This document shows, piece by piece, positions 10,001 through 16,852 of a stretch of 64,000 nt of DNA. The DNA is from CAYMZZ01 sp964395095 (GTDB lineage: Bacteria; Bacteroidota; Bacteroidia; Chitinophagales; Chitinophagaceae). Positions within the stretch are counted from its first letter, which is position 1, and every line of letters starts with the position of its first letter. Under the pieces are notes generated by a model. That model saw only the letters and a program-made list of their open reading frames with translations. It was not told the DNA's origin and made no database searches. The stretch spans positions 1 through 64,000 of the forward strand of contig CAYMZZ010000009.1 of NCBI GenBank assembly GCA_964395095.1. Direction: 5' to 3'. The position numbers were made by a program, and so were the translations under genes.

Positions 10001-10083
10001 CTGAAGCGGGACCAGCCAACATCAACCTGAGTGAATTCCCGAACCCCCGCGCCATCACTGGTGGATTGCGTGTAACCTTCTAA
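7024..10083 (+). CDS. SusC/RagA-type TonB-linked outer membrane protein
   Basis: A 1019-residue SusC-like nutrient receptor. Order: signal peptide (cleavage near AQ at residues 22-23), carboxypeptidase-regulatory-like domain (about 24-100), plug domain with the SusC hallmark DAATTSLYGSRGSAGVIVVT near 205-230, and a C-terminal beta-barrel ending in an aromatic residue (RVTF). SusC forms the channel of a pedal-bin complex with the SusD lid and imports oligosaccharides or peptides using TonB. A second ATG two codons in is an equally good start. It is followed after 18 bases by susD. No glycan-degrading enzyme or sensor adjoins, so the substrate is unknown. Confidence 0.95.
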   Translation: MHMRKLLATLTAFLLCAGTLLAQRTVTGRVTDDKGAPIPNVSVVVRGTPTGTVTKADGTFSLTVPANARQLEISSLGFTTQTIDLGTASTYNVSMATSGASDLEEVVVTGISRVKKSQFAGAANKIAAKEIENRPVGSFDQLFQGRAPGVLALTGSGQPGQPTNVIIRGTSSVSGGTTPLYIVDGIPVEAGVFQSLNPNDFASIDILRDAATTSLYGSRGSAGVIVVTTKRGQSGKLQVTYDGQLGIKGRPEFAFRPMNTQELLQAQEDYGRVLGIAGNTNIPGWFYSRNNPRYGTLSPTQQQAADRILDSIRGINTNWADYIFRQGSFSNHQISLSGGTGKTRIYSSLGLYNEEGTTARTDMKRATFRNNIDYADDRFTLAVSSIIGYTKRNFQQSTTTNSTANPFLVTNIAVPYHLPYKPNGVDYNTGVGAKFAATNQLDLTRYDQNYNDQVKVTLGMQMDYKITNNLNVGITGGVDFRETQATNYGSRLAFLRTPAATSSITTLAGFQTETLNRFLTMSVRPNITYRNTFADRHEIEVSAIGEYIQENAKGFNLTGFGIDPRTPNTPGAIQPGNAGNQLYIQAGGDKANAAIASGLGTLRYTFDDKYTLTGSFRYDGSSKLPKNTRWQEFWSVGAIWDITKENFMQNIGFINSLRLRGSYGGSGNHNNFPSYYLYQATYGTGSYSGLPTQGVTYVGNPNAVWESTWVLNFGLDYELFNRRVYGDFNWYDNRTKDLYINRNLSIENTGGQPIDVNAGELQNTGIEWNINAEVIRKRDFVWTIFTQGAYNRNRLLSLGGEQPYESGTSFLQEGLPLGSHYEVGWAGVDAATGQPLYYDLEGKVTTVYNASNATTNWGTWEAPWKGGFGTRLNYKNLELYVLFSFQEGAYKMDNLEYFVENPVGFLSGGYNQSADLNFWKQPGDIASTPSPVYGTNFSSKLIHNASFMRLRDVTLSYTLPNNLLSKLKVVSRASVYVQANNLFIWTKWRGMDPEAGPANINLSEFPNPRAITGGLRVTF

Positions 10084-10101
10084 CTGATAAAGGAAAAGAA
10101 T

Positions 10102-11508
10102 ATGAAAAAGATAAAGATTATATACCTGCTATCGGCCGCCTTTGTATTGGGCAGTTGTAGCAAACAACTGGAGCAGTTTGATCCGGAAGCGATCAGTGAG
10201 GGCAATGCCTTCCAGACCATGGAGCATGTGCAATTGGGCCTCAATAATGTGATCGGGCGCTACTCCTCTTATGTGAACGATATCTATAAATCAGCCCTCG
10301 TATCTGATGAAGCGAAGATAGGCCCTGACAATGCCGGCCAGGGCGCTTTAACATTCCGCTACCAATATAGCTCCGATGCAACAACGGGTGGAGATGTGAC
10401 AGCCGGTTATGCGGGCTATTATGGTATGATCGACATGGCCAACCGTGTATTGCCTTATGTGTATGAAGTAGGGGGCGACGCATCAAATGCACGTCGCGAT
10501 GCCGTGCGGGGACAGTTGCTGGGTATGCGCGCTCTGGGTCATTTCAGTATACTGCAATCATTTGCCAAAAATTATGATCCGGCCGAAAGATTGGGAGTGG
10601 CCATCGTGCTGGAATCCAATCCCCTCGAACGCACTGGACGCAGTACAATGGCTGAATCAGTGGCCGCTATCGAAAAAGACCTCGCGGATGCTAAGGCTTT
10701 GATGCCTGCCGTTACGCCAGCGAGTTTTCGGGATACGGTGTTGAATCGCGTGAATATTGCGGCTTACCAGGCCCGGATCGCCTTGTGGAAACGCGACTAT
10801 ACAGCCGCCATTACATTCGCTACAGAGGTAATCAATTCCAATGTAAAGCCCCTGGTTTCCGGCACCGATTTTCAGAATATCTGGATCGACGTGGAAACCG
10901 GACCCAGCGGACTGGATGAAACCCTGTTCCGCATCCGTTTCCTCACCAGCGCGGCCCTCGGTGGATTGTGGACCACTACCGGCAATCTGACTTATATCTC
11001 GCCGTCTGATAAACTGGTGAACAGTTTTGATCCGGATGATATCCGTCTTGAGACTTTTATCGGCACCAGCGGAAGTACTAATTATGTCAACAAATACTTT
11101 GTATCGAATCGTGGTGGCCGTATCGTAGACCTGAAAGCCATCCGCATTGCCGAAATGTACCTGATCCGCGCCGAGGCTTATGCCCGCCAGGCAAGCCCCA
11201 ATATCGCCGCCGGTGCTGCCGATCTGAACTTCCTGCGTTCCATGCGTATTGATGGTTATGTAGATGAAACTTTCTCTACCGCGCAGGAGTTGGCAAATGC
11301 CGTATTGGAAGAGCGATTCAAAGAACTTTGTTTTGAAGGACATCGCTTCTTTGACCTGAAGCGCAACAACCTGCCTGTTCAGCGTAACGCATCTGATGCA
11401 AGCCCTGAATGGCAGACCCTTCCAGCCAATTCTTATCGTTTTGTATTCCCTATTCCCCAGGCCGCCATGCTGGCGAACCCGAATATGGAACAGAATGACG
11501 GATATTAA
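10102..11508 (+). CDS. SusD/RagB-family nutrient-binding lipoprotein
   Basis: A 468-residue SusD-like surface lipoprotein. The lipobox is LGSC with Cys near residue 19, then the SusD helical repeats (NNVIGRYSSY, RGQLLGMRALGHF) and the C-terminal signature EERFKELCFEGHRFFDLKR. It caps the SusC barrel encoded immediately upstream and binds substrate at the cell surface. Length is slightly below the usual 480-560 residues but both conserved ends are present. It is part of a three-gene set with the following lipoprotein. Confidence 0.95.
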   Translation: MKKIKIIYLLSAAFVLGSCSKQLEQFDPEAISEGNAFQTMEHVQLGLNNVIGRYSSYVNDIYKSALVSDEAKIGPDNAGQGALTFRYQYSSDATTGGDVTAGYAGYYGMIDMANRVLPYVYEVGGDASNARRDAVRGQLLGMRALGHFSILQSFAKNYDPAERLGVAIVLESNPLERTGRSTMAESVAAIEKDLADAKALMPAVTPASFRDTVLNRVNIAAYQARIALWKRDYTAAITFATEVINSNVKPLVSGTDFQNIWIDVETGPSGLDETLFRIRFLTSAALGGLWTTTGNLTYISPSDKLVNSFDPDDIRLETFIGTSGSTNYVNKYFVSNRGGRIVDLKAIRIAEMYLIRAEAYARQASPNIAAGAADLNFLRSMRIDGYVDETFSTAQELANAVLEERFKELCFEGHRFFDLKRNNLPVQRNASDASPEWQTLPANSYRFVFPIPQAAMLANPNMEQNDGY

Positions 11509-11570
11509 TACAGGAGCCGGGCAGTAAATGCCCGGCCTCTCCAAACAACCAATGCTCTAAATTTAGAAAT

Positions 11571-12449
11571 ATGAAAAAAATTAAATCAGCTTTATCACTT
11601 GCCGGAATGCTGGTGCTTGCCGCCATGTTTACGGGTTGTGATAAATCAGAACCATACGAAATCATCACACCGCCTGCCGGCATTCACTTTACGGGCAGTT
11701 TAACCCAGGTTTATGATGTGGTAGTAAACCCCGCACCTCCCTTTAATGTAGGCGTTGGTACCACTACGGTTCAAAACCAGGATCGGAGCGTAACTGTCAA
11801 TATCACTTCTACAACCGGCGCCACCGCTGGTACGCACTATAGTGTTATCGGCGGCAATACCGTCACCGTTCCGGCTGGCGAAACGTTGACCAATTTCGTT
11901 ATTCAGGCTAATTATAGCCAATACACTACCGGAAGGATCGACACGCTTAAATTGACACTGTCAAGCCCGCAGAATATTGAAGTGGCTGATTTCTTGGATA
12001 CCATTACCCTGGTTATGCGCGGCCCCTGTTTTGAGGGCGACCTGGTGCTCAACGATTTCCTCGGCACCTATGCGAATACCAATGAGCAATTTGGTACATC
12101 CGCTTATGGTCCATATACCACCACCGTTTCAGCGGTGAACTCTACATCAGCCACTACCGCTCAAATCACGGTTACCAATATTTACGATTTTGGCTGGAAC
12201 CCGATCGTGTTCAATCTCGACTGGACCGATCCCACCAACCTGATCGCAACCCTTGATGAGCAATCAGGTATTGCTGATGCGGGTACCATCAATAGCGCTT
12301 ATGCCGGTATGGATGTATCCGTGCGACCCAGTGCAGGTAATCCCGGAACTTTTAGCTGGTGTAACAATTTCCTGACGCTCAAGTTGCAACCGGGCGTAAC
12401 CGGCCTCGGTTGGTTTAACCTGGTGTACACAATAGATATGCGGAGATAA
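11571..12449 (+). CDS. SusD-associated surface lipoprotein, Calx-beta/DUF4843-like
   Basis: A 292-residue lipoprotein with a Bacteroidota lipobox (FTGC, Cys near 23). The N-terminal half resembles the beta-sandwich seen in DUF1735/DUF4843 and Calx-beta-like lipoproteins (TTGATAGTHYSVIGGNTVTV, then VIQANYSQYTTGRIDTLKL). The C-terminal half is a second beta-rich domain. Proteins in this position after SusCD usually act as extra surface binding proteins; the ligand is unknown. It starts 62 bases after susD on the same strand and ends at a strong bidirectional terminator. Confidence 0.75.
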   Translation: MKKIKSALSLAGMLVLAAMFTGCDKSEPYEIITPPAGIHFTGSLTQVYDVVVNPAPPFNVGVGTTTVQNQDRSVTVNITSTTGATAGTHYSVIGGNTVTVPAGETLTNFVIQANYSQYTTGRIDTLKLTLSSPQNIEVADFLDTITLVMRGPCFEGDLVLNDFLGTYANTNEQFGTSAYGPYTTTVSAVNSTSATTAQITVTNIYDFGWNPIVFNLDWTDPTNLIATLDEQSGIADAGTINSAYAGMDVSVRPSAGNPGTFSWCNNFLTLKLQPGVTGLGWFNLVYTIDMRR

Positions 12450-12467
12450 TAATTCTTATCATCCACG

Positions 12468-12510
12468 CTATAAAAGAAATACCCGGCATTGCCGGGTATT
12501 TCTTTTATAG
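12468..12510. terminator. Perfect palindromic bidirectional terminator
   Basis: Twenty-base perfect arms (12468-12487 and 12491-12510) with a three-base loop. The GC core is ACCCGGC/GCCGGGT, and the outer arms supply an A-tract on one side and a T-tract on the other. It lies between convergent genes and can serve both. Confidence 0.9.
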
Positions 12511-12525
12511 GTGCTCGCCTTATGT

Positions 12526-13713
12526 TTACTGGGGTAATAGTTCGTTTAGCTTTCTGCTCAATGCGATTCCTCTGAGATTCTCCGCTATTATTTTTCCTTC
12601 GGGATCTACCAGCACATTATAAGGGATGCCTGAAATTCTATACAGGGGTACCACTTCGCTTTCCCAGAATTTCAGATCGCTCACATGCGTCCATCCCAGC
12701 TCATCCTGCCGGATGGCTTCCACCCATTTGTCTTTTTGACCGGGCCGGTCGAGTGATACACCCAGTACCGTGAAATTGCGGCTTTTGAATTGCTGATGGG
12801 CCTGCACCACATTGGGGTTTTCATCGCGGCAGGGCTTACACCAACTGGCCCAAAAATCAACCAGCACATATTTGCCCCGAAAAGATTTCAGGCTGATGGG
12901 CTGGCCACTGGTATTGGGTAATGTGAAATCGGGTGCTTCCTTGCCGATCCAGGAAGCATCTTTCATATCCTGGATGGCTTTGGCGGTTTGCGCACGAATG
13001 CTGGCGGCCGCCTTATGCTCGGGAAATCGTTCGGTTGTTGTGGTCAAAATCGCCATGCGCCGGTCGTTATCAATCAGTGGCAAACCATAAGGCGTACTTT
13101 CCGATACATACTGATAATAGCCCAACTCAAAGATGGTGAGTGCAGGGTTATTCGATTCATCGATGGCTTTCAGCGTATAATCATGAAGCTTCAGCCCTTC
13201 CGTACGCGCGATTTCATAGAGGGAATCGGCGATCCCGCTACCCGCACTTAGCTGCATAATACTGTCGGCGCGACTGGTATAATTGTAGATATTGATCAGC
13301 CCGTTATTCATCTTAAACATATACTCTTTCATTTGCGAGCTGGCGGGCGAATATTTCACGGTATAATCCTCAGCGAAATCGCGACTGTTTGGGCGAAGCC
13401 GGATATCGAGTTCAATAAGGTTGGTATCGTTGATAACGGAAGCTACCGGGTACTGGCTGCCTTCGAGCATCAGGTTATAGATCACCGATTCGGTATCGTT
13501 GGAGCCCAGGCTGAAGTGGCCATCCTTACTCAACACAGCGGAGTCTTCGAGCATAGTGGAGCCTGAAGCAGCCGGTACCTTCACAAGGTAGATTTTTTTG
13601 GCATCTGTTTCTTCAATCTTGCCCTTCACGGTAAATGCTTTGTCCGATTTTTGATCATCCTGGCAGGACGTGAACAGGAGGGCCAGCAAGGCCCAGGCGA
13701 TTGTTTTTTTCAT
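12526..13713 (-). CDS. TlpA-like thiol-disulfide oxidoreductase lipoprotein (DUF4369 N-terminus)
   Basis: A 395-residue lipoprotein (lipobox FTSC). Residues about 27-130 look like the DUF4369 beta domain (KGKIEETDAKKIYLVKV). The C-terminal 140 residues are a thioredoxin fold of the TlpA/ResA type with active site WCKPC (Cys292, Cys295) and a cis-proline motif GIPYNVLVD. It probably reduces or isomerises disulfides at the envelope or supports cytochrome c maturation; the partner is unknown. It follows gatB after nine bases. Confidence 0.88.
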   Translation of the reverse strand: MKKTIAWALLALLFTSCQDDQKSDKAFTVKGKIEETDAKKIYLVKVPAASGSTMLEDSAVLSKDGHFSLGSNDTESVIYNLMLEGSQYPVASVINDTNLIELDIRLRPNSRDFAEDYTVKYSPASSQMKEYMFKMNNGLINIYNYTSRADSIMQLSAGSGIADSLYEIARTEGLKLHDYTLKAIDESNNPALTIFELGYYQYVSESTPYGLPLIDNDRRMAILTTTTERFPEHKAAASIRAQTAKAIQDMKDASWIGKEAPDFTLPNTSGQPISLKSFRGKYVLVDFWASWCKPCRDENPNVVQAHQQFKSRNFTVLGVSLDRPGQKDKWVEAIRQDELGWTHVSDLKFWESEVVPLYRISGIPYNVLVDPEGKIIAENLRGIALSRKLNELLPQ

Positions 13714-13722
13714 GTATGAACT

Positions 13723-15222
13723 TTAATGCGATGATGCGTTTTGCTTCAGTTTCTCGAGTAGCAGCGTGTTGGTTACTTTCGGGTCGGCTTTGCCTTTGGA
13801 GCGTTTCATTACTTCGCCTACAAAAAGCGCGAGTACTCCCTTCTTTCCTTTTTGATATTCTTTCACCTTGTCGGCATATTTCGCCAATACTTCGTCTATC
13901 AATGGTGCCAGTTGATCTTTATCGGACTGTTGTAAAAGATTAAGCTTCGCAGCAAGTTCTTCGGGATTTGCTTCCGGTTCCTGCAACAGGGCCTGCCATA
14001 GCAGGGTGGAGGCGGTGGAAAAACTGACCGCGTTGCGGTCTACAAGATCGATCAATAAGGCCAATGTTTTGTACGACAAGGGGAATTCTTCCATGGACCG
14101 ATGTTGCTCGTTGAGCCAGGTTTTCACCGGCCCCAGCATCCAGTTGGCAGCCGCCTTATAAAGGCCTTGTAATTTTTGAGGATCGGATTGGCCCTGCTGA
14201 ATACTGGCAGCAAGCTTTTCGAAAAAATCGGCCATTTCGCGCTCTTCGGTCAGCACCGATGCATCATAATCCGACAGTAGAAATTCTCTTTTATAATGAT
14301 CGATTCGTTGGGTTTGCAACGAGGGCAATGATGCACGTATGGTATCTATAAATGCTTCTTCGAGATGAAAGGGAGGGAGATCGGGATCGGGGAAATAGCG
14401 GTAATCGTCTGCATCTTCTTTGTCGCGAATAGGAAAGGTAGTACCTGTTGCCGGGTCAAATCCCCGGGTTTGCTGCAGGATGGGTTCCCCCTTTTCCAGT
14501 AAGCCGATCAACCTAGCGCCCTCGGCCTCCACCGCCTTGCGTGCATGACGGATGGAATTCAGGTTTTTGATCTCTACCTTGGTTCCCAACTTTGTGGAAC
14601 CTCCTGGCCTGGCGGAAATATTCACATCGCAGCGCAGGCTGCCTTCTTCCATATTGCCATCGCATACTTCGAGGTAGCGAAGAATTTTGCGCAGTTCTGT
14701 AAGATAGGCAGATACTTCCTCGGCGTTGTGCAGATCGGGCTCCGTTACGATCTCAATCAGCGCGGTACCCGCACGGTTATAATCAATGGCCGAATACTCT
14801 TCGTGCACATCGTGCAGGCTTTTGCCGGCATCTTCTTCGAGGTGAATGCGGTTGAGCTTGACGTTCCTTTCGCCTGCGGGCGTTTTGATGAGCACTTTTC
14901 CGCCGCGACAAATGGGCGTGGTATGCTGCGATATCTGATAACCTTTGGGCAGATCGGGATAGAAATAATTTTTGCGGGCGAAATAATTGTCCCGCACAAT
15001 CTCGCAGTCACAAGCCAGCCCCATCCGTATGGCTCCCATCACGGCTTCGCGGTTCATAAAGGGTAGGGTTCCCGGGTGGCCCAGGGTGATGGGACTTACC
15101 TGCGTATTGGCTTCAGCGCCATAAACGATGCTGTCGCCACAAAACAACTTGCTTTTTGTAAGCAATTGCGCATGCACTTCCAGGCCAATCACCAGTTCGT
15201 ATGCAGGAGTAAGCGGAGACAT
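13723..15222 (-). CDS. gatB: Asp-tRNA(Asn)/Glu-tRNA(Gln) amidotransferase subunit B
   Basis: A 499-residue GatB. The kinase-like cradle domain is visible from the N-terminus (YELVIGLEVHAQL, LGHPGTLPFMNREAV) and the C-terminal YqeY-like tail follows (about 350-499). GatB phosphorylates the side chain of misacylated Glu-tRNA(Gln) or Asp-tRNA(Asn) and transfers ammonia delivered from GatA. gatA and gatC are not in the window, so the genes are scattered as in many Bacteroidota. Start ATG at 15222 gives the normal GatB N-terminus. Confidence 0.96.
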   Translation of the reverse strand: MSPLTPAYELVIGLEVHAQLLTKSKLFCGDSIVYGAEANTQVSPITLGHPGTLPFMNREAVMGAIRMGLACDCEIVRDNYFARKNYFYPDLPKGYQISQHTTPICRGGKVLIKTPAGERNVKLNRIHLEEDAGKSLHDVHEEYSAIDYNRAGTALIEIVTEPDLHNAEEVSAYLTELRKILRYLEVCDGNMEEGSLRCDVNISARPGGSTKLGTKVEIKNLNSIRHARKAVEAEGARLIGLLEKGEPILQQTRGFDPATGTTFPIRDKEDADDYRYFPDPDLPPFHLEEAFIDTIRASLPSLQTQRIDHYKREFLLSDYDASVLTEEREMADFFEKLAASIQQGQSDPQKLQGLYKAAANWMLGPVKTWLNEQHRSMEEFPLSYKTLALLIDLVDRNAVSFSTASTLLWQALLQEPEANPEELAAKLNLLQQSDKDQLAPLIDEVLAKYADKVKEYQKGKKGVLALFVGEVMKRSKGKADPKVTNTLLLEKLKQNASSH

Positions 15223-15256
15223 AAGCCCAAAATTACTCCTTTCTGGTTGAATCGTT

Positions 15257-15340
15257 TAACTGTTTAAGGTTTAGAGTTTAATGTTTAAGGATTTAACTTT
15301 AAACCCTAAACCTTAAACAAATCAACACATCAACAAATTA
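15257..15340. repeat. Heptamer hairpin (family A) plus octamer array (family E)
   Basis: Bases 15263-15290 are four in-phase heptamers TTTAAGG/TTTAGAG/TTTAATG/TTTAAGG, and 15297-15316 hold the inverted partner, giving a long hairpin. Next to it, 15317-15340 are three 8-base units (minus strand nnATTTGT, one variant) whose first unit contains the TAA stop of the PDZ gene. Confidence 0.75.
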
Positions 15341-16387
15341 GAGCTCTGCTGTCTTCAGCTTCTTCGGAATTTTCACATCCACGGTTTGTGACTTACCATC
15401 GCGCTGAATCTTGAATTTCACCGAAGCCTTGTCCTTGCTTTCACGCATAATACGGGCGATTTCGTCTGCATTATTTACGGCCTTGCCATCTACTTCGGTA
15501 ATGATGTCTTCTTCTTTAATGCCGGCTTTGGCGCCATTGCCCTCCTCATCTGCCTCCAGTACTTTCACACCTTTGCCGTCTTCGGTATCCTGAACAGAGA
15601 GACCCAGTTTGGGGCTGCCACCCGACCAACCATAACCATAATTATAGCTGCGCAGTCCAGGTACGCTGGGTACAGCCTGAATCCGGGGCATCAGGTGTTC
15701 CAATTCCAGGTCTTCCAGGTCCATCCGAAAATCTTCCATGCCCGGTGCAAAGGCGAAAGTGTTGACGCCTTTCCACTTGGTGAGTTCAGCTGTGGCAGTC
15801 GATTCTTTTTTATCACGTATATAGGTAACCTTAACCTTCGCGCCCGGCTCTTTTTCACCAATCACTTTGGAGAGATCGTCGGGGGTTTCAATTTTGGTCT
15901 CGTCAATGCGTTTGATGATATCACCTTTTTTTAAGCCGATTTTTTCAGCGGCACTTTCCTTGGTAATGCTTTTTACTTCCACACCACCTTCGGTTTTTTC
16001 GGTTGTTACGCCCAGCATGGCCTTATTGCTGCTGATCATTCCGGTGAGCGCGCGGTACTGGCCACCCCGATCACCGGGCCAGAAGTTCACCGAACCACCT
16101 CTGCCGAGCGACACCACATCCTTGATCTTGTTGCGATGGATGATGATATTATCGGCGCCGTCCTTATCATATTCCTTTCCGTTTACCAGGACCTTGTCGC
16201 CCTGCACTTCAATTACTATTTTTTCTTTGTCATCACCTTTGCGGGTAATGATGATCTGTTCGGCTTCAGTTTTTTTCTTTGCCTTGTCCTTCTCGGTTTC
16301 CTGAGCGAAAAGCAGGGATGGTGTTGCCATCGTAGCGAGCAATAAGGCAAGAGGTATTGTTTTCATGACTTGTTTCATACTAAGCAA
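15338..16387 (-). CDS. Periplasmic double-PDZ domain protein
   Basis: A 349-residue exported protein. A signal peptide ends near LLFAQ (residues 25-29), a charged linker follows, and then two PDZ domains: about 120-210 (GVTTEKTEGGVEVKSITKES, AEKIGLKKGDIIKRIDE) and about 258-340 (LGLSVQDTEDGKGVKVLEAD, AKAGIKEEDIITEVDG). No protease domain or catalytic Ser/His/Asp triad is seen, so this is not an intact HtrA/DegP. It likely binds C-termini or scaffolds envelope proteins. Internal ATGs at 16378 and 16366 also give plausible signal peptides. Confidence 0.85.
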   Translation of the reverse strand: MLSMKQVMKTIPLALLLATMATPSLLFAQETEKDKAKKKTEAEQIIITRKGDDKEKIVIEVQGDKVLVNGKEYDKDGADNIIIHRNKIKDVVSLGRGGSVNFWPGDRGGQYRALTGMISSNKAMLGVTTEKTEGGVEVKSITKESAAEKIGLKKGDIIKRIDETKIETPDDLSKVIGEKEPGAKVKVTYIRDKKESTATAELTKWKGVNTFAFAPGMEDFRMDLEDLELEHLMPRIQAVPSVPGLRSYNYGYGWSGGSPKLGLSVQDTEDGKGVKVLEADEEGNGAKAGIKEEDIITEVDGKAVNNADEIARIMRESKDKASVKFKIQRDGKSQTVDVKIPKKLKTAEL

Positions 16388-16720
16388 TTTAAATTACTAC
16401 GTTTGTTTTCGTACTTCAAAGATAAAGGGAAAATCTGAAATACGAAACGTTTCGGAAAAGTTAAAAGACTTTGCGGGTCGGGGACAGCGCAACAGGCCAC
16501 CGGCTATATCCGTTCAGCTTGGCGCTATCCATTCATTAGCAGGGAACTAAGCTGTAGAAAAGGTTGAAATTTAGGATGGTAGCGCAAAGCTGATCTTTAG
16601 TGCCGGGTGGGGAAACACGTATATTTCCTAAGGGTTTTTCGTGTTGGGAATAAGCGGAAATCTGCAAATAAATCAGCATTTTTGACATCGCCACCATCCC
16701 GAACCTAACTGCCAGGCCTT
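16388..16720. other. Intergenic stretch without an identified gene
   Basis: It holds the probable promoter of the PDZ gene at its left end and nothing I recognise in the rest. An isolated ATCTGCAAATAAATC word at the right side resembles the ATCTGCG repeat element but is not a full copy. Confidence 0.5.
16417..16424 (-). promoter_or_regulatory. Putative promoter of the PDZ gene (TATCTTTG)
   Basis: Minus-strand TATCTTTG matches TAnnTTTG, with TTTC 19 bases upstream in the -33 position. It would give a leader of about 25 bases. Confidence 0.5.
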
Positions 16721-16852
16721 ATGATGAAAATTCTTTCTATTGGCTGCATTGTACTCTGTACAGTCGTGATCGCTTATGTGATCATGATTTATATGGAGTC
16801 AAAAGATTACAAGCGGCCCGACAAGCACAAACAAAGTCGTCGTCCTTACTGA
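16721..16852 (+). CDS. Possible 43-residue single-pass membrane protein
   Basis: An open frame of 43 codons beginning ATGATGAAA. Residues 4-25 are hydrophobic (ILSIGCIVLCTVVIAYVIMI), followed by a strongly basic tail (KDYKRPDKHKQSRRPY). The layout is that of a small inner-membrane protein with a cytosolic basic tail. It converges on alaS and overlaps its last seven bases. I do not recognise the family and no promoter is clear, so it could be a chance frame. Its membrane-plus-basic-tail order is the main support. Confidence 0.4.
   Translation: MMKILSIGCIVLCTVVIAYVIMIYMESKDYKRPDKHKQSRRPY

Noticed and set aside
15338..16387. HtrA/DegP protease
   Set aside because: Two PDZ domains but no trypsin-like domain or catalytic triad.
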